DNA from: Sphaerulina vaccinii
Taxonomy: Eukaryota > Ascomycota > Dothideomycetes > Mycosphaerellales > Mycosphaerellaceae
Direction: 5' to 3'
Length of the DNA: 64,000 nt
Assembly (NCBI GenBank): GCA_022570795.1
Contig: JAKUDP010000001.1
Span: 3,534,001-3,598,000, forward strand
Shown here: positions 47,476 to 58,027 of the stretch, piece by piece
Position numbering within the stretch: position 1 is the stretch's first letter
How the letters are laid out: the number at the start of each line of letters is the position of its first letter
The notes under the pieces: generated by a model
What the model was told of the DNA's origin: nothing
What the model saw: the letters and a program-made list of their open reading frames with translations, nothing else
The model's database searches: none
Made by a program: the position numbers and the translations under genes

Positions 47476-48507
47476 TTGAAGGACCACAGGTTACTCAGTA
47501 TATCAACTCTCATTCATGCTTGCAAAGTAGCGGTATACATGTGTCATCTGATCACCAGTAAGCTATATGCTTGGCTGGAAATCTGCTTCAAGATCAGCCA
47601 CATCTCAAGCGAAGGGGATCGAGATCGAGCTCAAATCCTAGTTGAAAGCGAGGGAATAGATCGGATTGGCCTCGTCTGACCGAGTGCAATTCTCTTGCCT
47701 GTATCTCGCTCCTTGTGTCTGTGAACTGGCTGGGTATAGATTCGTAGCCGCAGGCAGTGTGCAATGATATTCGGTCGAGCTCTCGGAGGTGGGTGATATT
47801 GTGTTATGGTCTTCAGTCGGAGCTGAACAGGCTGCTGCATGCTGTGCATGTCTCTGTCAGCATAGTGCTACCATACATACGAAGTGATGTTCATCAAGCG
47901 AAGGAAGTGACGCGTGGTGTTGTGTTGTTAGTAATTCCTCGGTATGCTTTTCTACAGAATCTTGTGAGCTCCGTCTCATTACAAATGTGAATATGCCGCT
48001 TTTTAACTCTCTCCTCAAGGAGGAAGTGCAGCACTCGCATAGCTGCACAAAGGCAAGCCAATCAAAGCAAAACTCGATAGCATGAGATCTCTGCTTAAAC
48101 AGTAGTCTCCAAGTTTGGGGTATCTTCCGCGAACGCCACCTGCCTCAACAGCAAATGCAATGCCTCCAGTACCGCTTCGCGATGCTATGTCCTCGCCGCT
48201 TTTCCATGCCAACCACCCCTGCCAAGGGCCTGCTTGTGCCGTGTGTACCTGTGCATGTTAGTAGTTGGGACTCACCGTAGATTCAGTGCGTAGATGGCTC
48301 GAAAGTCGCTGGTCAGATTTCGACGGGCGACATGCGATGGCATCTGCACATGGCGCAGGGCACTTCGATCAGTGTCTATTAGTTAGTGATTGCGGGAGGG
48401 AAGCCGAGTCCAGATCCAGTGTCCAGATATGATCGCCGTTAGGTCGCTTGAGGGACCATAGCCTATGGGTGTGGCGAGAATGGTGTGGACCAATCCTGGT
48501 ATCGTGT
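47476..48507. other. Intergenic region, no gene recognised
   Basis: About 1 kb after the last array unit. No further array motif, tRNA or supported coding region seen. Short open frames on both strands lack features. Confidence 0.5.
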
Positions 48508-50949
48508 TCAGTCTGCCCGCGCCTTCTTCATCTCTGGCTCGTCGAAGTCGATGTGGTCTTCATCTGCAGGCTGTTCGTACGGACGCTTGTTGCTAGGCGA
48601 TGACGTGGTAGGAGACACGGGTGCTGGCTCATCGTCGTCGAGCTCGAAGCCAATATCATCTTCGTCATCTTCCGGTTCATGCTGACGAGCAGGTTCTACC
48701 GTTTCGTCATTGTCATCGAAAGGCTCATTGCCGTCGTCATCAAGCAGATCAAACGTGAACGGCTCCTCTTCTTCGGCGGCCGGTGCAAGAATGTTACTAG
48801 CAGAGGTTGCGGCATCGGCCTTGCTGTCTACGACATCGGAAGGCATTGCAGCAGTGTCACCATTGGTCGTGGGCTGCTGCTCGCCATCTTCGTGCTCAAG
48901 ACCAGTATCATCAGCTGCTTCTTGCGTGTGCTCGTCAGGGTAAGGATCGTGCTCGGCGTTCTCGGCATGCTCATCCTCGTGGCCTTCGGCATCAGCAGCT
49001 GGCGCAGCTTCGCCGGCCTCTGCTGTGTACTCGTTCAACAATGCAGAGTACTCATCTTCGCCGTCGTCCTCATGCAGCTCTGTCGCGGAATCTGTCAGGT
49101 CGTCGTCCTCCCAATCAATGTAATCTTCTTGCGTATACTCACCAGTCGTATCATTCGCGGCAGGCTCACGAACCACGGCCGAGCTTGCATCGGGCGCTGC
49201 TTGGACATTGTCTTCTGCATTCGTTGTTGGCACATCTGGGTCGAGGGCTTCTTCGGCAGCGCCATCGTGAGTGCCGGTATCATCAGCAGGTTGTTCCACG
49301 GTGTCCTCGTGATAGTAGTCGTCATCTTCGCCGTCCTGGTACTGGCCTTCTTCGTATTCGACAGCGTCGTGGTCATGCTCATCGCCTTCTGCGGGATCAT
49401 GGTATTGCGGGTAGTCCTGATCATGCTCGTCCTCTTCTGGGACTTCTGGGAACTCTTCTTGGTCATCAGCAAACTCGGCTGTTTCGTGGTCTGCGGCCTC
49501 ATCAGACTCGTGCTGCTCGTCTTCGTCTTGGACTGGCGTGTTATGCTGATCCTCGATGGCTACTTTAGGCAGACCCAAGCCATTAGCAGCCATGTGTTTG
49601 AGCGAAGCAAGGTTGTGCATAAAGTTTGGTTGCGTGGTTAGTGTCATGAAAAGGGGTGGAGTATCTTGCTCGTCTACGTCGTCATTCTTGTGCAGTGTCA
49701 GGTATACACCAAGAACATCGTTGAGGCTGGTTGATGATGCGTGCAGGGATGACTGTGCAAGAGTTAGTGGTGATTTCTCGACGTAGAAGGTCGTGTTACA
49801 CACCTCTGCTACCATTGAGCCGAATATGTCGAAGCAGAGAACAAGTTCTCGGGCTTCTGTGAGCATATCGGCTTCGTCCACTTTCGAAGCGAGTCGTGTT
49901 CTGACGTTGCTCAACAAGTCAGTCAAGCTGACATTAAGCAGATTATCGTCTTTCAGTAAGCCATCTGGCTGTGCTCGTGATTTGAATAATGGCCACTGGT
50001 ATGTGCCATACTTGATGAGCATGGCATGCAATGTAAGATCAGTCGGAGTTGGAGGCGCATCCGTTGCGTAATTGGCGGAAACGTCAATAACGCCTGGGTG
50101 TCGAGGCGGCACCTTCTGTGCGGTTGCGGTTGCGGTCGTGTCTTGCTCGGCCTCAGCTTGCGCTGGTGCGTGCTCAGTGGGCTCTTGTGCAGCGGCAGAC
50201 GCTTCGACAGCGTCATGAGCGCTGACGGCGTGCACCGCGGTCTCCTCTGCAGGGGCATCTGCAATAGTATCCGCCGCACTCTGCTCCTCGGCGACCCCTA
50301 CTTGCAGTGCGGGCTCTATCTCGTTCTGTGCGGCAAATTGCACTTTCTCCGCTGGCTCTTCTGTGCCAGCTGTGGTCGAGTCATCCGCCGCAGGAGCCTT
50401 TGGCTCATCAACCACTTCTAGTGCCGCGTCTTCTGGACCTCGCACAATCTCTTCGTCGACCTCATCGTTGTCGGTGAGCACCTCTGTTGGCGCGAGAAAG
50501 CTGCTGTCTACGGTTTGCGCGACTGGCGCCTCTTTCATCTGACTCTGCTCCTGTGTTTGAAATGCATCACCAACAGGTGCTTCTTGTGCTGGATCAGGGA
50601 ATATCTCGTCATCATAATCAATAAGTTCTTCGTCATTTACTTGCTGCTCTGTGTTTGCATCATCGCTATCTTGCATCTCTTCTTCAACGATCGTCGGCAC
50701 GCTCGTCACATTGACATGATCTGCGTCAGACATGAAGTCGTCGGTCACCGCAGTGCCAGGTCGCGGAAATTGGCCATCCTCGGACATGTGCTCGTCGTCG
50801 TTCATCGGCGCGCCACCGCCATAGTTGTAATCAATGTCAATGTCGCCATCGTACAGTTGATTCGGGTTCGGAGAAGACATATCCATTGCCTCTTCCATGG
50901 GTGGGGGTGGCAATGGTGGAATCATGTGCTGTGCAAATGCCATGGTCAT
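48508..50949 (-). CDS. Very acidic hypothetical protein with one conserved central domain
   Basis: Up to 813 aa from the ATG at 50949 (or 50943, two codons on); the frame is open to 50982 from a non-ATG codon. Both ends are extremely rich in Asp, Glu and Ala (for example the C-terminal half is a near-continuous acidic stretch). A central block of about 170 residues looks folded: PPTPTDLTLHAMLIKYGTYQ, WPLFKSRAQPDGLL, VSLTDLLSNVRTRLASKVDE and ELVLCFDIFGSMVAE. The C-terminus ends DEPEMKKARAD. I do not recognise the family; the composition suggests a nuclear or chromatin-associated protein. At 49803-49753 a 51-nt stretch GTGTGTAAC...CACTAAC...GCACAG has perfect intron signals and is a multiple of three without a stop, so a 17-residue segment may be spliced out. 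Confidence 0.7.
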   Translation of the reverse strand: MTMAFAQHMIPPLPPPPMEEAMDMSSPNPNQLYDGDIDIDYNYGGGAPMNDDEHMSEDGQFPRPGTAVTDDFMSDADHVNVTSVPTIVEEEMQDSDDANTEQQVNDEELIDYDDEIFPDPAQEAPVGDAFQTQEQSQMKEAPVAQTVDSSFLAPTEVLTDNDEVDEEIVRGPEDAALEVVDEPKAPAADDSTTAGTEEPAEKVQFAAQNEIEPALQVGVAEEQSAADTIADAPAEETAVHAVSAHDAVEASAAAQEPTEHAPAQAEAEQDTTATATAQKVPPRHPGVIDVSANYATDAPPTPTDLTLHAMLIKYGTYQWPLFKSRAQPDGLLKDDNLLNVSLTDLLSNVRTRLASKVDEADMLTEARELVLCFDIFGSMVAEVCNTTFYVEKSPLTLAQSSLHASSTSLNDVLGVYLTLHKNDDVDEQDTPPLFMTLTTQPNFMHNLASLKHMAANGLGLPKVAIEDQHNTPVQDEDEQHESDEAADHETAEFADDQEEFPEVPEEDEHDQDYPQYHDPAEGDEHDHDAVEYEEGQYQDGEDDDYYHEDTVEQPADDTGTHDGAAEEALDPDVPTTNAEDNVQAAPDASSAVVREPAANDTTGEYTQEDYIDWEDDDLTDSATELHEDDGEDEYSALLNEYTAEAGEAAPAADAEGHEDEHAENAEHDPYPDEHTQEAADDTGLEHEDGEQQPTTNGDTAAMPSDVVDSKADAATSASNILAPAAEEEEPFTFDLLDDDGNEPFDDNDETVEPARQHEPEDDEDDIGFELDDDEPAPVSPTTSSPSNKRPYEQPADEDHIDFDEPEMKKARAD

Positions 50950-51509
50950 GGTATGCTCGTGCTGCGAGCTACAGGTCGTCAAAGTCGCGTCGTGCTAGGC
51001 GCCAGTGTCTCGAGGATGTGAGTCAAAGTAATTTGAATGATGTCTGCAGTCGAAGGAGCTCGATGACACGTCCGTAGATTGAGACAGCGCGTGTGGTCGG
51101 CTGGCTTTGTCACCTTGGTAGAAGTCACGAGATGGTGGATATGTGAGTTTGGTCAGACCAGCGGATGAGGACCAGATCATGTATGCCAACGCGATGGAGT
51201 CGAGTATCGTCGCGTCGGTCAGTCGCTGGGCGAGGTGAATATGCGTTGTCGGTGGCGGGTGGTTCGTGTCGTTGGAGAAAGGGAGTTTCGCGGATGCACA
51301 AACTGACTGAAAGCGGGCAGGAGCGACGTGCGGGAAGTGCGGCAAGACCCTGTTTGTCTTGGCGCTATGTTGAAGCAGCGACTTGTCCTTGAACGTGAAC
51401 GACAGCTGGAGAAAGGAGCACGAATATCACTGCCTGCTCCAACTCACACAACCTCGACTGGCCCGCTGGAAGAACTGACTCTCAAAGGTACACCAGGAAA
51501 GCAGTCAAG
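50950..51509. other. Divergent intergenic region
   Basis: 560 bp between the acidic protein gene (minus) and the delta-COP gene (plus). No clear TATA element or repeat. Confidence 0.5.
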
Positions 51510-53130
51510 ATGGTAGTCCTCTCCGCTCTATTCCAGCAGCTCTCTCCTCAATGCTAACACTACTCCTTAGGTCGTCCTCTCAGCAGCCATTACGACCAGG
51601 TCCGGCAAGCCAATTCTTGCCAGACAGTTCCGACAGATGCAGCGATCGCGAGTGGAAGCACTTCTCGCGTCTTTCCCAAAACTCGCGGATACCGCATCCC
51701 AGCATACCACAGTCGAGCAGGATAATGTACGATTCGTGTACCAGCCACTGGACGAGCTATACATGGTCCTGATCACGAACCGACAATCGAACATCCTTCA
51801 GGATATCAACACGCTACATCTTTTCGCTCAAGTTGTGAGCTCGATATGTAAGAGCCTGGATGAGCGCGAGATTGCACGATGCGCCTTCGAACTCCTGTCT
51901 GCTTTTGACGAGGTGGTCACTCTGGGCTACAGGGAAAACCTCACTTTGACCCAGATCAAGACGTTCTTGGACATGGAGTCTCACGAAGAGCGCATTCAGG
52001 AAATTATTGCTCGCAACAAGGAGTTGGAGGCATCAGAAGAGCGGAAACGAAAAGCGAAGCAGTTGGAAATGCAGCGCAAAGAAATGTCTCGTGCAACCAG
52101 AGGTGGCAGTGGCAGTGTTGGAGGCATGCCTCGCGCGCCAAAGTACCCGACATATACACCACCTGCTTCCACACCAAGCATGACCGACTCCTACGACTCG
52201 TACAACGCTGCAAAGAACCAGTCTTTCAGCAAGCCACTGGCCACGCGTGGAAAGGGTATGCAGTTGGGCAAGAAGAAGACTACAAACACCATGTTCGATC
52301 AGCTCGGAGCCGACGCTGGAGAAGCGAGTGCACCTTTGGCTGGCGTGCCCGTACCTGCTGCACCATCTGTGCAGCCATCTATCCCAGTCAGCAGACCAAG
52401 CACAGACCGTGAAGGCATCCATGTTACGATCGGCGAGGCTATCTCTGCACGCCTATCGCGAGAAGGTGACCTGGAGTCATTCGAGGTCAAGGGAGACCTT
52501 CAGCTGCGCATTACAGATCCAAGCCTGACACAAGTCAAGCTCGATCTTGCAGTTGGTGACACGAAGGGAGCTCAGCTTAACGCACACCCGAAGGTCGACA
52601 AGGCGCAATTCAAGAACAACAACACAATCCAGCTTCAGGACACGACGAAAGGATTCCCGTCAAACAACAGCATCCAAGTGGCTCGATGGAAACTTGCTGC
52701 AAAGCCTGAGAATGTTGGAGAACCGCCAATCACATTCAGAGCCTGGCCTTCAGAGACTGATGCTGGTAGCTGGAGCATCACTGTCGAGTACGAGCTGAAC
52801 GGTAGCGACTCACTGAGGGATGTGACCGTGGTCATCCCATATGCAAGCTCAGAGCCATCGGTCTCTAGCTTCGATGCTGTATATGAAGTCAGCGGTGACA
52901 GCATTGACTGGACGATTGGTGATATCGACGAGAGCAATAACACCGGAACGTTCGAGTTCGAGGCACAGGCGTCTTCGGCTGATGAGTTCTTCCCAATGCA
53001 AGTCAGATTCTCGAAGAGCAAGCCTTGGGTAGAGGTCGACATCAGCAGTGTAACTCTGCTTAACGAAGACCAGGATGTTGGATTTAGCAAGGATGTGAGG
53101 TCGGTGGCAGAGAATTACACGGTTGTGTAG
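51510..53130 (+). CDS. RET2: Coatomer subunit delta (delta-COP)
   Basis: Two exons: 51510-51512 (only the ATG) and 51571-53130, 520 aa. The 58-nt intron starts GTAGTC, contains TGCTAAC and ends CCTTAG. Exon 2 supplies VVLSAAITTRSGKPILARQF, the expected delta-COP start. A longin-like N-terminal domain (1-140, with FVYQPLDELYMVLITNRQSN and DEVVTLGYRENLTL) is followed by a charged linker (EASEERKRKAKQLE) and a C-terminal mu-homology domain from about 260 (GIHVTIGEAISARLSREGD to FPMQVRFSKSKPWVEVDISS). Delta-COP is part of the F-subcomplex of the COPI coat and binds WxW-type cargo and Dsl1 in Golgi-to-ER traffic. Length matches the family (511-546 aa). Confidence 0.95.
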
Positions 53131-53939
53131 AGGAGATATTGAGCAGCAGATGTGCATGATAGACTACTACCTCGTAGCTTGTGGCCAAAAGAAAACAACT
53201 TCTGACAAGTCCGGATTGCAGATTCCTTGCTGATGCATTCTGTAGATCGTCACAAGTTCATGTTAGCGAGACCACCTACGCAACCAGGCTGGACATACAA
53301 CTATGATCTAGCCACGAAGATCCTCCTTAACTCAACTCCCAGAAAATTAAACTCTTCGCGTAAAACGAAACCACTGCCTTCACGACTATACCTAAACACA
53401 TCACAACATCACATCACTCTCTGGTCGTCTAGTCCTGTTGTGCAGATGCCTTCCGTGGTCAGGCTGAAGAGCTGCGATAGCCAAACTCAAAGTCAAGGCA
53501 TGCAGCTGCTGTCAGCACGAAGCTGGAACACTCATCCATGAATCTGCCACTAAGACAAGCCAGGAGGCAAGTTTTCGTGCTGCAAAGTAGAGCCCCTGAG
53601 GAAGCAGATCTGTTATATGTGAGAGAAGGACGTAGGTGTTCTGTTCATTTCATGCTCGTTTGGAGAAAGTATCCCTGCTAGTGAAATGCGCTTCAATCAT
53701 GCTGCGGCCAGCTTTTCAGCGCCAGAGTCATCGTCTCATCTCAGAGACGAATGCTCCATTCGCAAAAGTATCTCTGTTCGTAAAATGCTCTTCAATCATG
53801 CTGTCGTTGCCTCCTCAGCGCTCGGGTTCCAGTGTTCTTGGCGCGTCAGTTTCGCGTCCATGCTAGTGCACCTTCCTTTCACGAACTTGAATCTCTTCCC
53901 TCTTCCCAACTTCGCAACCGAGCCAACATCAACAATGTC
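53131..53939. other. Intergenic region with a diverged direct repeat
   Basis: About 800 bp upstream of APC4. At 53664-53705 and 53764-53805 a pair of about 42-nt repeats is seen (AAAGTATC[CT]CTG[CT]...AAATGC[GT]CTTCAATCATGCTG). The spacing of 100 bp suggests an old tandem duplication. No gene recognised. Confidence 0.5.
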
Positions 53940-56381
53940 ATGACCACCTGGAAGATGCCTGCAGAACTCAGAGTCATCGCCTCGAAACGCCTAGCACAAC
54001 CACTAAAATTTCCGTTTACATCCTACTCTGATAACCACGATCTACTCGCCATTGTCGTAGGACCTCCCTCAACAGGCACACCAAGCTCCACCACAAACTT
54101 TGAAGTCCAAGTTTTCCGGATAGTATCTGGACAAATCGCCTTCACAGTCAAAAGATCCGATCTAAGCAAGAGCAACGAAAATCCCATCGAAGTTTCAGCT
54201 CTTGCTTGGAGACCAGACGGGACGAGTCTTGGCGTAGGATGGAGTGATGGGAAGTATGGGATCTATGATGGCGGGAGTGGAAGGCAATTGAGTCTCCTTG
54301 AGCTGCCTACCGACGGTGCGAAGGAGGAGCTCGCGCTGGACTTGGTGCTGCCGGTTCGGGATGCAGAGAAAGAGGAAGAGGAAGGAAAAGGAAGGAGTTG
54401 CGTCAGTGTGTTGGGGTTTGTGGAACATGAGGTTCCTACGACGAAGAAAGGGAGGAAGGGCGGTGTGCTGACGACTGATGACTGGTATGAGAATGATGAT
54501 GGTGCTGAACAGAGCAGCAGTGAAGTTGTTGCTGATCTACCGAGAGCGATCGCTGGCCTGGATGTTACGACTGTTCTACCTAGGTTGAGTGCCATACCTT
54601 CGCATGGTTTGGTACAGCCCAGGTCTGGAGCTAACGCGAGCAAATTCGGAACTCAAGCAGCTACCGATACTCAATTCGATTCGCAGAAGACTTCTGGATC
54701 CAACAAGGTGCAAGCTCTGCTAGCATGTCCGCAGGATGGTAATGTGCAGGTACTTCTGGATGACACAGTTAAGATCGGCTCCATCGAGACCATGCCTAAG
54801 CCAATAGCACACGCGGCACATCCACACATCTCAACACAGGCTGTGCTGTGCAATGGGGAAGGACTTGATGATCGGATGCGAATCACTTATATCGATCTGC
54901 CACTATCGACACTTAACGGACCATTGCTTCACGTCATTGCAACGAACACGAAACGCGTACAGACTCTACTCGACTACATCGTGCAGACAGCCCGCTGCAT
55001 GCAGTTCGATTATACCTCCAATGTGTCTTTGCCTAGGAAGTATCTGAGTTTCCTCGACGATGATCTGCAGACAAATCACCCGAAGGATGGCGATGCAGCT
55101 ACAAATCTCTATCATCTGGCAATGACTGGCTCTTTCCATCCCCAGGTTCTGGAGTGGTGCGTTGATAACATCAACGAACAAAGCTGGAAGAGATGGGAGT
55201 CGAGCTCGAACAACATGTATACACATCTTCAGAGCCACTTGTTCGAGAATCTACTGCCAGCACTGGACCGAATGAGCATTGCACTGGTTGCTCTACGCGG
55301 TCAAGCAAAGTTTCATGAAGATTCGAGCAGTTTCGAATGTTCGCCAAAGTACTTTGATATACTGCTGGAGAACATCGACAGCATACGGCTGGTAGCACAT
55401 AGGATGCAGCTCGTCATACAAGACGAGCTAAGAGAGTCTCGAGCTTTCCTTAGATGGCTCAAGATGCAACATGACATTGGCTCAGCAGGTCCTTTTACAT
55501 CGGAGGCATTCGAGATCGAAGAGCGCGAGGTGCCGAACATTGACATGCCGCTCGTGCTCGCTCACATCAAGAACAATCTGCAAATGTCCAAACTTGCAAC
55601 ACACATGTATGAGACTAGGCCCGGTTTTGAGCCGGGCGAGACCTGCAACAGAGAGAAGTTTATGGATGCCGCCCACATTCGCGATATGAGCTATGAACGT
55701 ACGAAGGAAGCCATTGCACAGCTTGACAGCTTTACGAGTGGCCAGCTGCTGAAGATTAAGGATGTCGCAGATCCCGCATCACTCGTCAATATGTCGGCGC
55801 TTGTGAGCGGTCTTGTTGGACGCGCAAGAGATGTTGTCAAGCACATCACAGAGTGGCAGAACAGGATCGTATTCCCACCTACGGATCCCCCATCTATTAT
55901 GCTGGAGCATTGGCCTGCAGACGCAAAGTTCCTCGACATGTCCCTGAGATCCATCGGCGAGAACGAGTACATCACTCGCATTATGGCTGTCAACCCCAAA
56001 GTAAATGGTGGCATTCTTCTACGTGAAGTTACATCTCCAGGACCACAGCCGTTCCCTACGCCTTCCAAGCGACATCGAGAGTACTCTCAGCGAGCTCGTA
56101 ACTTCAGAGTCACTCATGACGACGGCGAGATACTCGATGCCAAGTTCGAGCCTAACACCAAGACGATGCTAATAGCATTGTTCCGTCCGGCAGAGGGAGA
56201 CGCTGTCTGGCTTCTCTCCTGTAACTACGATGACCAAGGGAGTGAGATATGGTACAGATTTACGTCGGAGGACACCTTCAAGCCAGAGAGGCTTCTGATA
56301 GGCGGTAGAAAAGGAAAGCTGCTGTGCGTTGTGTTCGGGAATAGAGGACGAGAATGGAAGGTCCTGGATCTTGATGGGTAG
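53940..56381 (+). CDS. APC4: Anaphase-promoting complex subunit 4 (APC4)
   Basis: At least 813 aa from the ATG at 53940 (the open frame begins at a GTG further up). The N-terminal WD40-like part contains ALAWRPDGTSLGVGWSDGKY and GIYDGGSGRQL, the motif typical of APC4. The long helical domain includes NEQSWKRWESS, MYTHLQSHLFENLLPALDR and RDMSYERTKEAIAQLDSF. It ends with strands of the propeller (GRKGKLLCVVFGNRGREWKVLDLDG). APC4 is a scaffold in the APC/C ubiquitin ligase, which drives exit from mitosis. The reading frame stops at TAG right after LDLDG; a GTAGGC donor overlaps this stop, and a GCGGTAG acceptor at about 56468-56474 would add the ending SIE. So the last few residues are uncertain. 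Confidence 0.85.
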   Translation: MTTWKMPAELRVIASKRLAQPLKFPFTSYSDNHDLLAIVVGPPSTGTPSSTTNFEVQVFRIVSGQIAFTVKRSDLSKSNENPIEVSALAWRPDGTSLGVGWSDGKYGIYDGGSGRQLSLLELPTDGAKEELALDLVLPVRDAEKEEEEGKGRSCVSVLGFVEHEVPTTKKGRKGGVLTTDDWYENDDGAEQSSSEVVADLPRAIAGLDVTTVLPRLSAIPSHGLVQPRSGANASKFGTQAATDTQFDSQKTSGSNKVQALLACPQDGNVQVLLDDTVKIGSIETMPKPIAHAAHPHISTQAVLCNGEGLDDRMRITYIDLPLSTLNGPLLHVIATNTKRVQTLLDYIVQTARCMQFDYTSNVSLPRKYLSFLDDDLQTNHPKDGDAATNLYHLAMTGSFHPQVLEWCVDNINEQSWKRWESSSNNMYTHLQSHLFENLLPALDRMSIALVALRGQAKFHEDSSSFECSPKYFDILLENIDSIRLVAHRMQLVIQDELRESRAFLRWLKMQHDIGSAGPFTSEAFEIEEREVPNIDMPLVLAHIKNNLQMSKLATHMYETRPGFEPGETCNREKFMDAAHIRDMSYERTKEAIAQLDSFTSGQLLKIKDVADPASLVNMSALVSGLVGRARDVVKHITEWQNRIVFPPTDPPSIMLEHWPADAKFLDMSLRSIGENEYITRIMAVNPKVNGGILLREVTSPGPQPFPTPSKRHREYSQRARNFRVTHDDGEILDAKFEPNTKTMLIALFRPAEGDAVWLLSCNYDDQGSEIWYRFTSEDTFKPERLLIGGRKGKLLCVVFGNRGREWKVLDLDG

Positions 56382-57023
56382 GCTTCTCCGCGAATGTGCG
56401 TAGACTGCGGCACCCTGAGCACAGCTGTACTGCTGCAGCGCTCCAAAGCAGTTTCAGAGAAGCTTGCGGTAGAAGCATAGAATAATGACTATGTCAATCT
56501 GATGCAGCTGCGTCTCTCTCTGCGGTGGTGAAAACCACTACGACACTCTGAGTACAGCTGTAGTGCTGTTGCAGCCAATAGCGTTTTCAGAGATACATAC
56601 CTACAGACAAGACTGACTGGTACTGGGGCCGAGAACGCAGATGTGGCGATGGAGTGATCAAAGGGTATGTTGGACCACATCAGATCTTCAATGGCAGAAA
56701 TATTGACTATGTCGGCAGGTTTGATTTTTTCATCTCTGCGATCCTCCGTACACCGTGACACTGAGTGTACAGACAGTCCAGTAGCACAGGTTCCTCGACA
56801 TATCAGAGATATCACTCGCGTTGCTGAGCGAGACAGGTCATGACGGAAGAGCAGCAGATCTTTCCAGAACACAGTCGACTGCGAGAAGCATGTTTGCATA
56901 GTCTCCTTGCTTCTCGTCAAGTCCACGTTATGTGCTTTGTGCTACAGCTGCACTTAACGGCATTGAGCTCGGGCAGACCTTCTTCTTCTCCTTCCCACCC
57001 ACGCAGTTCCTCGTCACGCTACC
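56382..57023. other. Region 3' of APC4 with three diverged copies of an introner-like sequence
   Basis: Three segments share CACCCTGAGCACAGCTGTACTGCTG (in diverged form) followed by a TTTCAGAGAtac-type block: about 56411-56474, 56530-56601 and 56749-56831. The last block is also the branch-site block of the NSUN5 introns. They could be introns of a 3' UTR, dead introner copies, or an exon-poor continuation of APC4. The sequence just before 57024 is CT-rich and is likely the promoter of the next gene. Confidence 0.45.
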
Positions 57024-57659
57024 ATGGGCGACAAAGACAGCGCTCCGAGATACATCCCGCCGATCGGACGTAACACCGTTCCACTTCCAGGTCCAAGCAA
57101 CAGCCATGCACGAAACCTAAGCGGCTCAGCTCAGCCTCCTACCCAGGGCTCACGAAACGCAACCCTCTCCCCCAACGCATCTGACTTCACCTCAGCCTCA
57201 GGAACAAGCTCAATCTCGATGTCTGACGACAGCGAAGTAGCAGAGTTCATCAACGAGTACCCACCACAAGCAAACAATGGCGTCTCCAACGCACAGCCAG
57301 TATCAGCAGAGCAGATCGAGGCTCAGAACAAGGCCACGGTCCTCTACTTCCTCTCATACGCCCTCTTCATCAGAGAACACTTGGGTGACAAGTCCATCAT
57401 TCGGGCCATTGGAGGTGTCGGCAACTGGACAATCACCCAGATGGATGACGCCGCCGCAGTAGCGAAGCAGCGTGTCGACAAGATGATGTCGTCTATCATC
57501 GGTATGAGTGAGCGAAAGGAGTTACAGCAGGAGAGTCTCAGAGCGCTGAACATTCTGGTGAAGTGGTTTGAGGAGCATACTGATCAGAAGTATTATGGCG
57601 TGGATGGTGAGGCGTTGCGGGGCTTGGTTACGGAGATGGAGGATTTTGATGCGGATTGA
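57024..57659 (+). CDS. Small conserved-looking hypothetical protein
   Basis: Single exon, 211 aa, ATG in good context (TACCATGG). I do not recognise the family. The first about 75 residues are Ser/Asn/Pro-rich (SRNATLSPNASDFTSASGTS). The rest is predicted mostly helical: SAEQIEAQNKATVLYFLSYA, LFIREHLGDKSIIRAIGGVG, DDAAAVAKQRVDKMMSSIIG, ALNILVKWFEEHTDQ. It ends in acidic residues (VTEMEDFDAD). There is no signal peptide or membrane segment. Coding bias and the intact long frame argue that it is real. Confidence 0.65.
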   Translation: MGDKDSAPRYIPPIGRNTVPLPGPSNSHARNLSGSAQPPTQGSRNATLSPNASDFTSASGTSSISMSDDSEVAEFINEYPPQANNGVSNAQPVSAEQIEAQNKATVLYFLSYALFIREHLGDKSIIRAIGGVGNWTITQMDDAAAVAKQRVDKMMSSIIGMSERKELQQESLRALNILVKWFEEHTDQKYYGVDGEALRGLVTEMEDFDAD

Positions 57660-58027
57660 GTGTATGAGGTCGGTCATGTGCTGATCATTAACACGAGGAG
57701 TGCGGTAGGGAGGCTTCTCGTGGAATAGACTGCGATGGCATAGAGAAGATTGTAGTCGAGGTGATCCGACCGTGGTGGAGCCGAGAAGGCGCTGTCTTGT
57801 GAATTGCCCGAGAGAAATGTAGCTGAATAAAATCGATATCTGTCGATAGAATGAGCACTTCTACTGATCACGAGTACTGCCCCACCCTTGACACAATGTA
57901 GATGGTTTATGAAGTCCTGGATGAAGACTTTGTAAAGAGCTGATTAAGAAGAACGATCTATGGTAAACTGAAAGTACTAATTCAAGTGCCTCCAGGGCAA
58001 ATCAAGTTTTATATCCTCGTTCCACAA
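57660..58027. other. Convergent intergenic region
   Basis: 368 bp between stop codons of two convergent genes. AT-rich near the right end. Nothing recognised. Confidence 0.5.

Noticed and set aside
48679..49641. Plus-strand open frame of 320 codons.
   Set aside because: Antisense of the acidic protein gene; its hydrophobic composition is what Asp/Glu codons give on the opposite strand.
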